DNA from: DTU098 sp964498525
Lineage (GTDB): Bacteria; Bacillota; Desulfotomaculia; Desulfotomaculales; Pelotomaculaceae
Direction of reading: 5' to 3'
DNA: 64,000 nt
Assembly: GCA_964498525.1 (NCBI GenBank)
Contig: CAZCGU010000012.1
Span: forward strand, 33,005-97,004
Positions 14,432 to 23,700 of this stretch are shown one piece after another. The notes beneath the pieces were generated by a model that saw nothing but the letters and a program-made list of their open reading frames with translations, was not told the origin of the DNA and searched no databases. The position numbers and the translations under genes are program-made. Every line of letters starts with the position of its first letter. The stretch's first letter is position 1.

Positions 14432-15034
14432 TTATATGTTTTTTATCCGTTTCCTGTATTTTTTAAAGTAAATGTAGGCCAGGTATATACCCAGCAGTCC
14501 CAACCCCACGAAGGGCAGGCCGTTGTTCAAATAGCTGGAAATAAGCCGGTAATTATGTCCGAAAAACATTCCCAGCAGCAGGTAGAGCAAGCCCCAGCCC
14601 AGGGTAAAGATCATGTTGTAAAAAAGAAAATAGCCAACCCCAATTTTGCTTACACCGGCCATGTAGGGGGTCAAGTTGCTCACACCGGGCAGAAATCGCC
14701 CTAAAATAATAAAAGCCGGCGCCGAGCGGTCCAGCCAGGACTGTGTTTGGGCCAATCGCCCGGGGTTAATCCTCAGGTACTTGCCGCACCAAAGAAAAAA
14801 GGGCTGGCCCAGATTCCGGCCGATAAGATACGCGGTAAAGGAACCTGCCGTGTAGCCTGCCAGGGTGGCGGTCAAGGCACTTAAAAAACCCAGTCTTCCT
14901 TGATTGACCAGGAACCCCGTCAGAACAACCATAATACCCCCGGGAAACGGTAATCCCATTGCTTCAATAAACACTCCCGCCAGAAGTCCGCCAAGACCAA
15001 GGGCGGTAAGATAATTCACTATAAAATCGAACAA
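14432..15034 (-). CDS. DedA family membrane protein
   Basis: The 200-residue protein begins MFDFIVNYLTALGLGGLLAG if the TTG at 15034 is used, which has GGAAGGGGG 6 bases upstream; the TTG at 15058 has none. The DedA hallmarks are EAMGLPFPGGIMVVLTGFL near 26-45, AGSFTAYLIGRNLGQPFF near 70-87 and the Arg-Phe-x-Pro-Gly motif in GRFLPGVSNLTPYMAGVSK near 121. Five to six hydrophobic segments are visible. DedA/VTT proteins include undecaprenyl-phosphate and phospholipid translocases in the cytoplasmic membrane. It follows pyk on the same strand. Confidence 0.85.
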   Translation of the reverse strand: MFDFIVNYLTALGLGGLLAGVFIEAMGLPFPGGIMVVLTGFLVNQGRLGFLSALTATLAGYTAGSFTAYLIGRNLGQPFFLWCGKYLRINPGRLAQTQSWLDRSAPAFIILGRFLPGVSNLTPYMAGVSKIGVGYFLFYNMIFTLGWGLLYLLLGMFFGHNYRLISSYLNNGLPFVGLGLLGIYLAYIYFKKYRKRIKNI

Positions 15035-15094
15035 AAAAATCCCCCTTCCGGCGTCCAAGGTTAGAATGCCCGAAGAGGGAATATTTCATGAATC

Positions 15095-16849
15095 TTACAA
15101 AACTCTGGCCGTACCCTTGTAAATAAGTCCCCTTTGCCCGTCTACAGTGACAGTTTCGCCATCCGGCAGAACCGCGGACGCCCCTTCCACCCCGACCACC
15201 ACCGGTATGCCAAATTCCAGGCAGACAATAGCTGCATGGGAGGTCAGTCCTCCTACCTCCGTAACAACAGCCCCCGCCCTTTGGAGCGCCGGAATGTATT
15301 CAATATCCGTGGCTGTGACCACCAGGACGTCCCCTTCTTTCACTTTGGCCAGGGCCTCCCCGGCGCTGCGGGCCAACCGAACGGAACCTGTGGCCGCCCT
15401 GTGGCCGATCCCGGTACCCCGGGCCAGAATATCGCCCACTGTTAAAACGCGGATCAGGTTGGTTGTGCCCCGTACCCCCACCGGCATGCCTGCGGTAAAA
15501 ACAACCAGGTCGCCGCCCTTAATCAGACCGGCTGTTAAGGAGGTCCCCACGGCAGTGGACATCATCTCGTCGGTGTTTATTTTGGACGCGGCCAGAAGCG
15601 GCTGGACTCCCCAGGTCAAGGCCAGCTTCCGCATCACACCGGCATGGGGTGTGACTGCCACAATCAGAGCCCGGGGCCGGTATTTTGCAACCATCTTGGC
15701 CGTGTGTCCGGACTCCGTGGAAGTTATAATTGCCGCGGCCCCAAGGTCCCTGGCAGTGGCGCAGCTGGCGAAGCTGATAGCGTCTGTTACCGTGCGCCGG
15801 GGTGAAACACACCTCTTTTCCCCCGGCATTTCACCGTAATGCAAGGCAGCCTCCGCCCGCTCAGCAATCCGGGCCATAGTCCTGACCGCCTCCAGGGGAT
15901 ATTTGCCCGCTGCTGTTTCCCCGGAAAGCATCACCGCATCCGTCCCGTCAAAAATGGCGTTGGCCACGTCACTGGCTTCCGCCCTGGTGGGGCGGTGATT
16001 ATTAATCATGGATTCCAGCATCTGAGTCGCCGTCACCACGGGCTTACCGGAATGGTTGCAAAGCCTGATGATGGTTTTTTGCAACAGGGGGACCTCTTCA
16101 ACGGGTATTTCCACGCCGAGATCGCCCCTGGCCACCATGACACCATTGGAAACCTTGATGATTTCCTCCAGGTTTTGCACTGCTTCCCTGTTTTCAATTT
16201 TGGCAATAATATCTATTTCAGCGCTGTTTTCTTCCAAAACCCTGCGCAGATCCAGAACGTCGGCTGCCTTCCGGACAAAGGAAGCAGCTATAAAATCGAC
16301 GTTGTGTTTAATCCCGAATCTGATATCCTGAATATCTTTTTCCGTTAAAGCCGGGAGGTTCAGCGTTACCCCGGGCACATTAACACCTTTCTGGCTGGTG
16401 ATTTCGCCGCCGTTCACAACCTGGCAAAGGATCTCTTTTTCTTTTATGGAGAGAACCTTGAGTTCGATTAAGCCGTCGTCCAGAAGGATTATGTCGCCTT
16501 CCCGGACATCCCCGGGCAGGCCCTTGTAGGACACGGGAACGCGTTCCTTGTCCCCCTTGACCTCTTCGGTGGTTAAAGTCACCCGGGAGCCTTCCTTAAG
16601 GCAGACCGGCTCCTCTTTGAAAAAACCCAGGCGGATTTCCGGGCCCTTGGTATCCAGCATCAGAGCTACATTTTTTCCGGTATCCGCCGCCGCCCGGCGG
16701 ATAAGGGCAAAGAGCCGCCCATGCCCTTCCCGGGTTCCGTGGGAAAAATTAAGACGGGCCACATTCATCCCGGCCTGAATCAACTTCCTGATAATATTTA
16801 GATCATCGGTGGCAGGGCCTATGGTGCAAACGATCTTAGTTCTGCGCAA
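15095..16849 (-). CDS. pyk: Pyruvate kinase with C-terminal PEP-utilising (phosphohistidine) domain
   Basis: Transfers phosphate from phosphoenolpyruvate to ADP, the last step of glycolysis. The TTG at 16849 is the start, because AAGGAGGG lies 7 bases upstream and the protein then opens LRRTKIVCTIGPATDD. The catalytic barrel shows MNVARLNFSHGTREGH, the MLDTKGPEIRLG segment and the substrate motif IAKIENREAVQN near residue 220; MVARGDLGVEIP and TATQMLESM follow. After residue 475 an extra domain ends GLTSHAAIVCLEFGIPVVVG, where the TSHAA His is that of PEP-utilising swivel domains. The total of 584 residues matches Bacillus-type enzymes. It lies 14 bp past pfkA. Confidence 0.95.
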   Translation of the reverse strand: MRRTKIVCTIGPATDDLNIIRKLIQAGMNVARLNFSHGTREGHGRLFALIRRAAADTGKNVALMLDTKGPEIRLGFFKEEPVCLKEGSRVTLTTEEVKGDKERVPVSYKGLPGDVREGDIILLDDGLIELKVLSIKEKEILCQVVNGGEITSQKGVNVPGVTLNLPALTEKDIQDIRFGIKHNVDFIAASFVRKAADVLDLRRVLEENSAEIDIIAKIENREAVQNLEEIIKVSNGVMVARGDLGVEIPVEEVPLLQKTIIRLCNHSGKPVVTATQMLESMINNHRPTRAEASDVANAIFDGTDAVMLSGETAAGKYPLEAVRTMARIAERAEAALHYGEMPGEKRCVSPRRTVTDAISFASCATARDLGAAAIITSTESGHTAKMVAKYRPRALIVAVTPHAGVMRKLALTWGVQPLLAASKINTDEMMSTAVGTSLTAGLIKGGDLVVFTAGMPVGVRGTTNLIRVLTVGDILARGTGIGHRAATGSVRLARSAGEALAKVKEGDVLVVTATDIEYIPALQRAGAVVTEVGGLTSHAAIVCLEFGIPVVVGVEGASAVLPDGETVTVDGQRGLIYKGTARVL

Positions 16850-16863
16850 AATATAACCCTCCT

Positions 16864-17826
16864 TCAAATCGACAGAATGCCGGCCAGGTTATACATGTCC
16901 AGGTCAATTGTTCTGGTTTCAGCCAGGGCCTCCTCGATCTCCGGGGTTACTATCCGCCCTGCTTTGATCCCCACCATCTTTACCTTTTCCCCGGCCATAA
17001 GCAGTTCAACCGCCCTGGCGCCCAGGCGGCTGGCCATAATCCTGTCGGCGGCGGAAGGCGACCCGCCCCTTTGAAGGTGCCCCAAAATGGTGACTTTGGT
17101 GTCGAAGCCGGTACGCTCCTTGATTCTCAGCCCCATTTCCAGGGCGTTGGCCGCACCCTCGGCCGCCACGATAATGCTGTGCAGCTTGCCGCGGCGGTAG
17201 CCCCGCATCAAACGATCACAAATATCTTCAAAGTTAAAAGAGCGTTCCGGAATCAGGATCGACTCGGCGCCCCCGGCCAGTCCCGCAGCCAGCGCAATAT
17301 ACCCGCAGTGTCTGCCCATCACCTCAATTATAAATGTACGCTCGTGGGAAGTAGCCGTGTCCCTGATTTTATTAATGGCCTCAACAACGGTATTGACAGC
17401 CGTATCAAATCCGATGGACTGATCCGTGCCCGGAATATCATTATCGATTGTACCCGGCACCCCGACCACCGGCAGGTTGTACTCCAGGTTAAAAAGGCGC
17501 GCCCCGCGAAAGGACCCGTCGCCTCCTATTACTACAAGACCCTGCAGGCCAAACCGTTTTACGTTTTCATAGGCCCGGGCCCGTCCCTCCCGGGTCAGAA
17601 ACTGTTCCGAACGGGCAGTGCGCAGGATGGTGCCGCCCCGGTGAATGATATCCGCCACCGAGCCGAGGTTCATCGGCGCCATGTCCGCCTCAATAAAACC
17701 GTTAAAACCGCGGTTGATCCCAATGACTTCCATCCCGTGGTAGATGGCCTTGCGTACCACGGCTCTAATACAGGCATTCATTCCCGGTGAATCCCCGCCA
17801 CTGGTTAACAAGGCAATCCTTTGCAA
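16864..17826 (-). CDS. pfkA: ATP-dependent 6-phosphofructokinase
   Basis: Phosphorylates fructose 6-phosphate, the committed step of glycolysis. The 320-residue length is standard for bacterial PfkA. Seen are the ATP loop TSGGDSPGMNACIRA (8-22), GGDGSFRGARL near 102, the catalytic GTIDNDIPGTDQSIGFDTA near 125 with the base Asp, EVMGRHCGYIAL near 170 and LGHLQRGGSPSAADR near 250. The Gly-Gly-Asp-Gly pattern indicates use of ATP rather than pyrophosphate. TTG 17826 has GGGAGG 8 bases upstream. It lies between accA and pyk on the same strand, a conserved Firmicutes arrangement linking glycolysis to fatty-acid synthesis. Confidence 0.96.
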   Translation of the reverse strand: MQRIALLTSGGDSPGMNACIRAVVRKAIYHGMEVIGINRGFNGFIEADMAPMNLGSVADIIHRGGTILRTARSEQFLTREGRARAYENVKRFGLQGLVVIGGDGSFRGARLFNLEYNLPVVGVPGTIDNDIPGTDQSIGFDTAVNTVVEAINKIRDTATSHERTFIIEVMGRHCGYIALAAGLAGGAESILIPERSFNFEDICDRLMRGYRRGKLHSIIVAAEGAANALEMGLRIKERTGFDTKVTILGHLQRGGSPSAADRIMASRLGARAVELLMAGEKVKMVGIKAGRIVTPEIEEALAETRTIDLDMYNLAGILSI

Positions 17827-17880
17827 TGAATTTACCTCCCTCTGGACCTGCTTTTATATGAGGGTGTTCGGCGAAAAATC

Positions 17881-18837
17881 TCAGGTTATATTTACCCGCC
17901 CGATAGCCCGGAACTTTTCGTACCTGCTTTTGATAAGTATTTCCGGCTCCATTGAGAGCAATTCATCCAGGTTTTCAGATATCGCCCGGCCCAGATTCTC
18001 TGCGGCGGCCCCGGGGTCGCGATGCGCCCCCCCCGGTGGTTCGGGCACAATCCCGTCAACCACACCCAGCTTAAAGACATCCTGGGCGGTAATTTTAAAA
18101 GTTTCAGCGGCATCCTTGCTTCTGCCGGCATCCTTCCACAGGATACTGGCATAACCCTCCGGAGATATAACCGAATAAATTGTATGCTCCAGCATCAAAA
18201 CCCTGTCTCCCACGCCGAAGGCCAGGGCGCCGCCGCTGCCGCCCTCTCCAATTACCACCGCAACAATGGGCGTCCTGAGATTGACCATGGTTAGAATACT
18301 ACGGGCAATGGCTTCGGATTGACCTCTCTCCTCCGCGCCCATACCGGGATAGGCCCCGGGTGTGTCGATAAAACAAATCAAGGGGCGTTTAAACTTTTCG
18401 GCCTGCTTCATCAGGCGCATAGCCTTGCGGTAGCCCTCGGGGTGAGCCATGCCAAAATTCCGGGACAAATTTTCCTTGGTGTCCTTCCCCTTCAAGTGAC
18501 CCAGGACGGTTACCGCGCGGCCCCGGAAACGGGCGATGCCGCCCATCACCGCCGGATCGTCCCCGTAGAGCCGGTCCCCGTATAATTCGTAGAACTGCGT
18601 GAAAAGGTATCTAAGATAATCATATACATTGGGCCGTTCAGGATGCCTGGCAATCAGAACCTTGTGCCAGGAATTGAGATTACTGTAAATGGACTCTTTA
18701 ACTTCCCTGGCCCTGTTTTCCAGGATAGAGATTTCATTTGTCAGGTCGATACCTTTATCCTTGGAAAACTTCCGCAGTTCGGTGATTTTTATTTCCATTT
18801 CTTCAATGGGCTTTTCAAACTCTAAAAGTGACTGCAT
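17881..18837 (-). CDS. accA: Acetyl-CoA carboxylase carboxyltransferase subunit alpha
   Basis: With AccD this moves the carboxyl group from carboxybiotin to acetyl-CoA, giving malonyl-CoA for fatty-acid synthesis. The 318 residues begin with a helical segment (LEFEKPIEEMEIKITELR) and the HPERP...DYLRYLFTQFYELYGDR block. The crotonase-like core follows, with FIDTPGAYPGMGAEERGQ near 150 and IGEGGSGGALAFGVGDRVLM near 195, the oxyanion-forming Gly-Gly. It starts 4 bp after the accD stop, so the subunits are made together. Length and all motifs are normal. Confidence 0.96.
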   Translation of the reverse strand: MQSLLEFEKPIEEMEIKITELRKFSKDKGIDLTNEISILENRAREVKESIYSNLNSWHKVLIARHPERPNVYDYLRYLFTQFYELYGDRLYGDDPAVMGGIARFRGRAVTVLGHLKGKDTKENLSRNFGMAHPEGYRKAMRLMKQAEKFKRPLICFIDTPGAYPGMGAEERGQSEAIARSILTMVNLRTPIVAVVIGEGGSGGALAFGVGDRVLMLEHTIYSVISPEGYASILWKDAGRSKDAAETFKITAQDVFKLGVVDGIVPEPPGGAHRDPGAAAENLGRAISENLDELLSMEPEILIKSRYEKFRAIGRVNIT

Positions 18838-18841
18838 TAAA

Positions 18842-19693
18842 CTAGTTCTCCCCCCGCATGTGTAAATCCAGAAGCCCGGTCAGCGCAGCCCTCAATTGGG
18901 GTCTGGGAACAATCATGTCCACGAAGCCGTGCTCCTTTAAGAATTCCGCCCGCTGGAAACCCTCCGGCAGCTTCTGGCGAATAGTCTGTTCAATCACGCG
19001 CTGCCCGGCAAAACCGATTAACGCCCTCGGTTCTGCTATGATAATATCGCCGATGGCCGCAAAGCTGGCACTGACACCGCCGGTGGTGGGATCGGTCAGG
19101 ATCGAAATATAGAGCTGACCCGCCTCTTCCAGCCTGGCCAGGGCAGCCACGGTTTTGGCCATCTGCATCAGGGAAAGAATCCCCTCCTGCATCCTGGCCC
19201 CCCCGGAAGCGGAAAAAATTATCAAAGATTTACGGCCGGCAGCGGCGGCCTCAATGGCCCTGGTGATCTTTTCACCCACCACGGTACCCATGCTCCCCAT
19301 CATGTAGCGGGCGTCCATAACCACCATAACAACAGGATAGCCGCCAATGGATCCCTCTCCGGTAACCACTGCTTCATTGAGCCCGGTGTTCTTGACGGCA
19401 GTGTCCAGCTTGCTTTTATAATCAGGCAGATCAAGGGGGTTGACCGGAAGCATATCTGCATCCGTTTCCTTAAAGCTGCCCTCGTCCAGGGTCATCTCCA
19501 TCCGCTCATGGGCGGCAACCCTGAAATGATAGCCGCACTTGTGGCATACCTTTTTGTTCTGTTCCAGTTCCTTATTAAATAAAACTTCATCGCAACGCGG
19601 GCATTTCACCCAGGTACCCTCCGGAATATCCCTGTTTTCAGATTCAGGCTGCGAAGTAATACCTTCTTGCCGGCCAATAAAATCCAAAACCAA
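18842..19693 (-). CDS. accD: Acetyl-CoA carboxylase carboxyltransferase subunit beta
   Basis: The partner of AccA. The 283-residue protein has the N-terminal four-Cys zinc ribbon, CPRCDEVLFNKELEQ through CHKCGYHF, at about residues 32-55. The catalytic core includes AAGRKSLIIFSASGGARMQE near 165 and TDPTTGGVSASFA near 210. The start is ambiguous. GTG at 19702 abuts the AAGGAG site, so the TTG at 19693 (or 19687) is preferred, with 7-12 bases of spacing. First gene of the accD-accA-pfkA-pyk run. Biotin carboxylase and carrier genes are not in the window. Confidence 0.95.
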   Translation of the reverse strand: MVLDFIGRQEGITSQPESENRDIPEGTWVKCPRCDEVLFNKELEQNKKVCHKCGYHFRVAAHERMEMTLDEGSFKETDADMLPVNPLDLPDYKSKLDTAVKNTGLNEAVVTGEGSIGGYPVVMVVMDARYMMGSMGTVVGEKITRAIEAAAAGRKSLIIFSASGGARMQEGILSLMQMAKTVAALARLEEAGQLYISILTDPTTGGVSASFAAIGDIIIAEPRALIGFAGQRVIEQTIRQKLPEGFQRAEFLKEHGFVDMIVPRPQLRAALTGLLDLHMRGEN

Positions 19694-19842
19694 AAAAAGC
19701 ACTCCTTAACAAATGTACTTTAAAATCCGTGAAGATTATTTTAAGTTATTACTGCGTTTGCTTAACCTTTGTACACTTTTGTTCTTTAGCAAGCACATTT
19801 TTAATTTATATTCTGTTTTGCTGCATGCAGTTCTTAATGCAG

Positions 19843-20034
19843 TCAGACGGTATTGATGATTTCCAGGGCCTCGTCCACTTCCGACTCCGGCACCAGAATT
19901 TCAATGGAACAGGGGTTGTTGGCCTGTGGTAATCCGATCGCCCTTAACTTTACCAGACACCCCTCAGTTGCAAGCATTTTTTCCAGTCTTTTGGCCTCTT
20001 TTTGATTGGGCGCGATATATACCACCGTCCACAC
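19843..20034 (-). CDS. DUF2007-like small protein
   Basis: The 63-residue protein begins (GTG at 20034, with AGGGGGC 6 bases upstream) WTVVYIAPNQKEAKRLEKML, and continues LATEGCLVKLRAIG and CSIEILVPESEVDEALEIIN. The pattern strand-helix-strand-strand-helix and the phrase ILVPESEVDEA match the small ferredoxin-like DUF2007 group, which Firmicutes often place between dnaE and accD, as here. No catalytic residues are evident. It might act as a sensor or adaptor, but nothing in the sequence tells what it binds. Confidence 0.75.
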   Translation of the reverse strand: MWTVVYIAPNQKEAKRLEKMLATEGCLVKLRAIGLPQANNPCSIEILVPESEVDEALEIINTV

Positions 20035-20104
20035 GTGTAAGCCCCCTCTGCCCTTTGCCGTTATTGGACTTTTTCTACCTGTCCGGGCGGAATCCTCTAA
20101 TCGG

Positions 20105-20144
20105 CTAAAAATAAGTATATCCAGAGCTTACACTCTGGATACTT
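20105..20144 (-). terminator. Intrinsic terminator of the mtrB transcript
   Basis: On the minus strand AAGTATCCAGAG pairs with CTCTGGATATACTT around a short loop (one bulged base) and is followed by ATTTTTAG. It begins 4 bp past the mtrB stop codon. Confidence 0.85.
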
Positions 20145-20147
20145 CAG

Positions 20148-20381
20148 TCACTCATCCGACCGGAGACCGCCGTGCCTGGTCAGCACCTCCACCCTCCCCC
20201 TGATTTTGATGGCCGAGGTATGCTCCGTAAACTGGGCAATCATAATCTCACCTTTATCCAATTTTTCCGAATGGTGAAACTTTGTGTCCTTGCCCCGGGT
20301 CAGCCCGATAATGGTAACGCCGTTCTCCAGCGCTTTGATAACGACATATTCGCTTGCAGTATCACCTATGGTCTGCAACAA
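20148..20381 (-). CDS. mtrB: Tryptophan RNA-binding attenuation protein (TRAP)
   Basis: The 77-residue protein is very close to Bacillus TRAP: VVIKALENGVTIIGLTRG, then DTKFHHSEKLDKGE and IAQFTEHTSAIKIRG. Eleven subunits form a ring that, when loaded with tryptophan, wraps around (G/U)AG repeats in trp leader RNA. The RNA-contacting Lys37, Lys56 and Arg58 of B. subtilis correspond here to K40, K59 and R61, all kept. The start is one of two adjacent TTG codons behind AGAGGTGA. No trp genes, (G/U)AG-repeat leader or anti-TRAP gene was seen nearby, and in Bacillus mtrB sits beside folE (mtrA), which is absent here. Confidence 0.95.
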   Translation of the reverse strand: MLQTIGDTASEYVVIKALENGVTIIGLTRGKDTKFHHSEKLDKGEIMIAQFTEHTSAIKIRGRVEVLTRHGGLRSDE

Positions 20382-20468
20382 AAATCACCTCTTAGATATT
20401 ACCTTTTTATAACAGAATTATCATAACACAGGGTAAATACTTTTACAAGCGCCCTGCTTTTCGGAAAT

Positions 20469-20675
20469 TCAGATCCCGCCGCCGGGGTCCCGGCTGCGAA
20501 GGCAGCCGGCGTTGTGGGCTATTTTTGCCGCCGCCGCCGAAGCTATACCCGCCACCAGATCGTCCATAAAGGTGTTAACTTTATTTATTTTGTTATCATT
20601 TAGTTTGCCAACGACACCAATTTTCTCTTTATTCAGGTAACATTTTTGCCTCCTGTTTACACCTTTATTCCTCAA
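20469..20675 (-). CDS. Possible small protein, doubtful start
   Basis: A frame of up to 68 codons between dnaE and mtrB contains DDLVAGIASAAAAKIAHNAG, which looks like a real amphipathic helix. The only good ribosome site, ACAGGAGG, serves an ATG in another frame that stops after four codons (MLPE). The TTG at 20675 that opens this frame lacks a site. Either the gene is frameshifted just after its start, or it begins at a weak site, or it is not a gene. No family is recognised. Confidence 0.3.
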   Translation of the reverse strand: MRNKGVNRRQKCYLNKEKIGVVGKLNDNKINKVNTFMDDLVAGIASAAAAKIAHNAGCLRSRDPGGGI

Positions 20676-20732
20676 ATATATATGCGGCGCCTGATTTAGA
20701 CGTGATTTTCAAAACCAAGAAAAGTTTCCCCG

Positions 20733-23700
20733 CTATAATTCCAGAATACTAAAGAATTTTTCCGTTGTTTTCACGCCCGTTTCCCCGGAACCGGCGGCGT
20801 AAGGGACATGACAGTCCTTCGCGGCAACCGGTTTGCCCCGCTCCCCCCCCGGCTCATAGGCAAGGGGCGGCCGGCCCGTCCCGGGGGCGGAAAGCCTGCC
20901 GGATGAACCGGTCTTCCCATCTCCGGACAGATCCGAAATCCTTTTAATTTTAATTCCCGACCTCCCCAGCAGATCCTCCAACCTGCTTACAACCGGCCCG
21001 GACAGGTCTACCCAGAATTCCTCACCCGTCTTGACCACTCTTTTTTCCTTAATAAAATGAAGGTATACGGGGCAGCCTCCCCGGAAGCTGCCCAGAACAA
21101 CCTGGACTTGATCCAGCAGGTCAGAACAAATGCTGTCAATTCTTAAGTGAAGTTCCCCACCCAGGTGGCAATCCAGGGTGGATATCTCTTCCCCGATTAT
21201 TTTAACTTCTTCCCCGCTTCCGCTGCACCGGCCCTTCACCAGAACAACTTCGTCCTCCCGGATGGCCAGACGGCTTTGCAGGTAAACCCGGGGAAAGACA
21301 ATCACCTCCACCGTACCGGTCAGGTCCTCCAGGGTCAAAAAGGCCATATTGTCCCCTTTTTTCGTGTTGATTTTCTTAACTCCGGTAATCATCCCCCCCA
21401 GCACCACCGCACTTTCTTCCGCCAGTTCGTAGATTTCCGCCGCGCTATTGGCGGCGAGCGTGTCTAAAGCGCCCCGGTACTGGTCCAGGGGATGACCGCT
21501 GATGTAGAGGCCCAGCACCTCCTTTTCCATGGCCAGCATTTCATCCTTGGGAAACTCGCGCAGCTCAGGCAGGCTGATGCTGACAACCTCCCGGGCGCTT
21601 TCCCCCATCAAATCCAGGAGGGAAAGCTGCCCGTTTTCCCTTTCCCGCTGGGACTGCTGGGCCAGGGCCAGACCCTGATCCACAACTGCCATTAGCTGGG
21701 CCCGGCGGTGGCCCAGGGAATCAAAGGCGCCGCACCTGATCAGGCTTTCCAGAACCCGCCGGTTGACCACCTTGGTATCCAGGCGCCTGCAGAAATCAAC
21801 GTAACCGCTGAAGGGCCCGCCCGCATTCCTGGTCCGGATAATTGACTCCACCGCCCCCAGGCCAACGTTTTTCACCGCCGCCAGGCCGAAGCGTATCTTG
21901 TTTCCGGCAACCGTAAAGCTCTCCCGGCTTTCGTTGACATCGGGGGGCAGGACTTCGATTCCCTGTCTGCGGCAGTCCTCAATATAGACCGCCACCTTGT
22001 CCGCGTTGTCCCTTACGGAGGTCAGGAGGGCGGCCATGTAAGGCAGGGGGTGGTTGGCCTTCAAATAGGCAGTCTGGTAAGTAATCAAAGCGTAGGCCGC
22101 CGAATGGGATTTGTTAAAACCGTAGCCGGCAAAATACTCCATCAAATCAAAAATCTGACCGGCAATATCCCTGTCCACCCCATTCTGTACGGCGCCCTCT
22201 ATAAACTGGCTGCGCAGTCCCGCGATGATTTCCGGCTTTTTTTTGCCCATGGCCCGGCGCAGCAAGTCCGCCTCGCCCAGGGTAAAACCGGCCAGATCGC
22301 TGGCAATGCGCATAACCTGCTCCTGATAGAGTATCACCCCGTAGGTATCCCTTAAAATGGGCTCCAGTTTAGGATGGAGGTAGGTCGTCCTGTTAACGCC
22401 GTGTTTGTTTTTAATAAAATCCACAACCATGCCGCTGCCCAGGGGGCCGGGACGGTACAACGCCACCACCGCCACGATGTCTTCAAAAACCTCGGGCTTC
22501 AGATCTCGCAGGATACTCCTCATGCCGCCGCTTTCCAGCTGGAATACCCCCGTGGCCTCCCCCCTGGACAGCATCTCGTAGGTTGCCCTGTCGTCCATGG
22601 GTATTTTTTCTATATCAATTTTTTCACCCGTACTGCCGGCAATCAGTTGCACTGCGTCGCTGATTACGGTCAAGGTCCTTAAACCCAGAAGATCCATCTT
22701 CAACAGGCCCAGTTCCTCCACCGTATCCTTGGCAAACTGAGTGGTCACGGGACCATCGGAGGCTTTGTACAGGGGAAGATAATCGGTAAGCGGATCCTTG
22801 GTGATGACCACGGCGGCGGCGTGGGTGGAAGCGTGCCTGGGCATCCCCTCCAGGGCGGCCGCCGTGTCGATTAATTTCCTCACCTCCGGCTTCTGTTCGT
22901 AGAGTTCCTTCAGGTCCGCCGCGTCGTTAAGGGCCTTCTCGATGGTGACATGCAGTTCTGCCGGCACCATCTTGGCCACCCTGTCAACTTCGCCGTAAGG
23001 CATGTTCAGCGCCCGCCCCACGTCCCGGATGGCGGCCCGGGCGGCCATGGTCCCAAAGGTGATAATCTGGGCCACCCTGTCGTAGCCGTATTTATGCGCC
23101 ACGTAGTCAATGACTTCACCCCGCCGCTCAAAGCAAAAGTCGATATCGATGTCCGGCATGGATACCCTTTCGGGATTTAAAAAACGTTCGAACAGCAACC
23201 CGTACTTCAAGGGGTCAATGTTGGTAATTCCCAGGCTGTAGGCCACCAGACTGCCGGCGGCGGAACCGCGCCCCGGACCTACCGGGATCCCTTTCTCCCT
23301 GGCAAAATGAATGAAATCCCAAACAATTAAAAAGTAGGCCGAATAGCCCATCTGCTTGATAACTTCCAGCTCATAGTCCAGGCGCCCTTTGACTTCCTCT
23401 CCCAACTCGCCGTAAAGCCTGCGGGCGCCCCGGCGGCAAAGTTCGTCCAGGTAGGCGTCGGCATCGCAGCCCCCGGGTACGGCGTAATGGGGTAAAAAAT
23501 ACTTGCCGAATTCCAGCTCTACGTTGCAGCGGCCGGCAATTTCCACCGTGTTGCCCATAGCTTCCGGCAGTTCCCCAAAGAGGAGGCGCATCTCCCGGGG
23601 GCTTTTCAAATATAATTCTTCTGATTGAAATTTCATCCGTCCCGGATCGTCCACACTCTTGCCGGTCTGGATGGCCATGAGCACATCCTGATTGGCGGCG

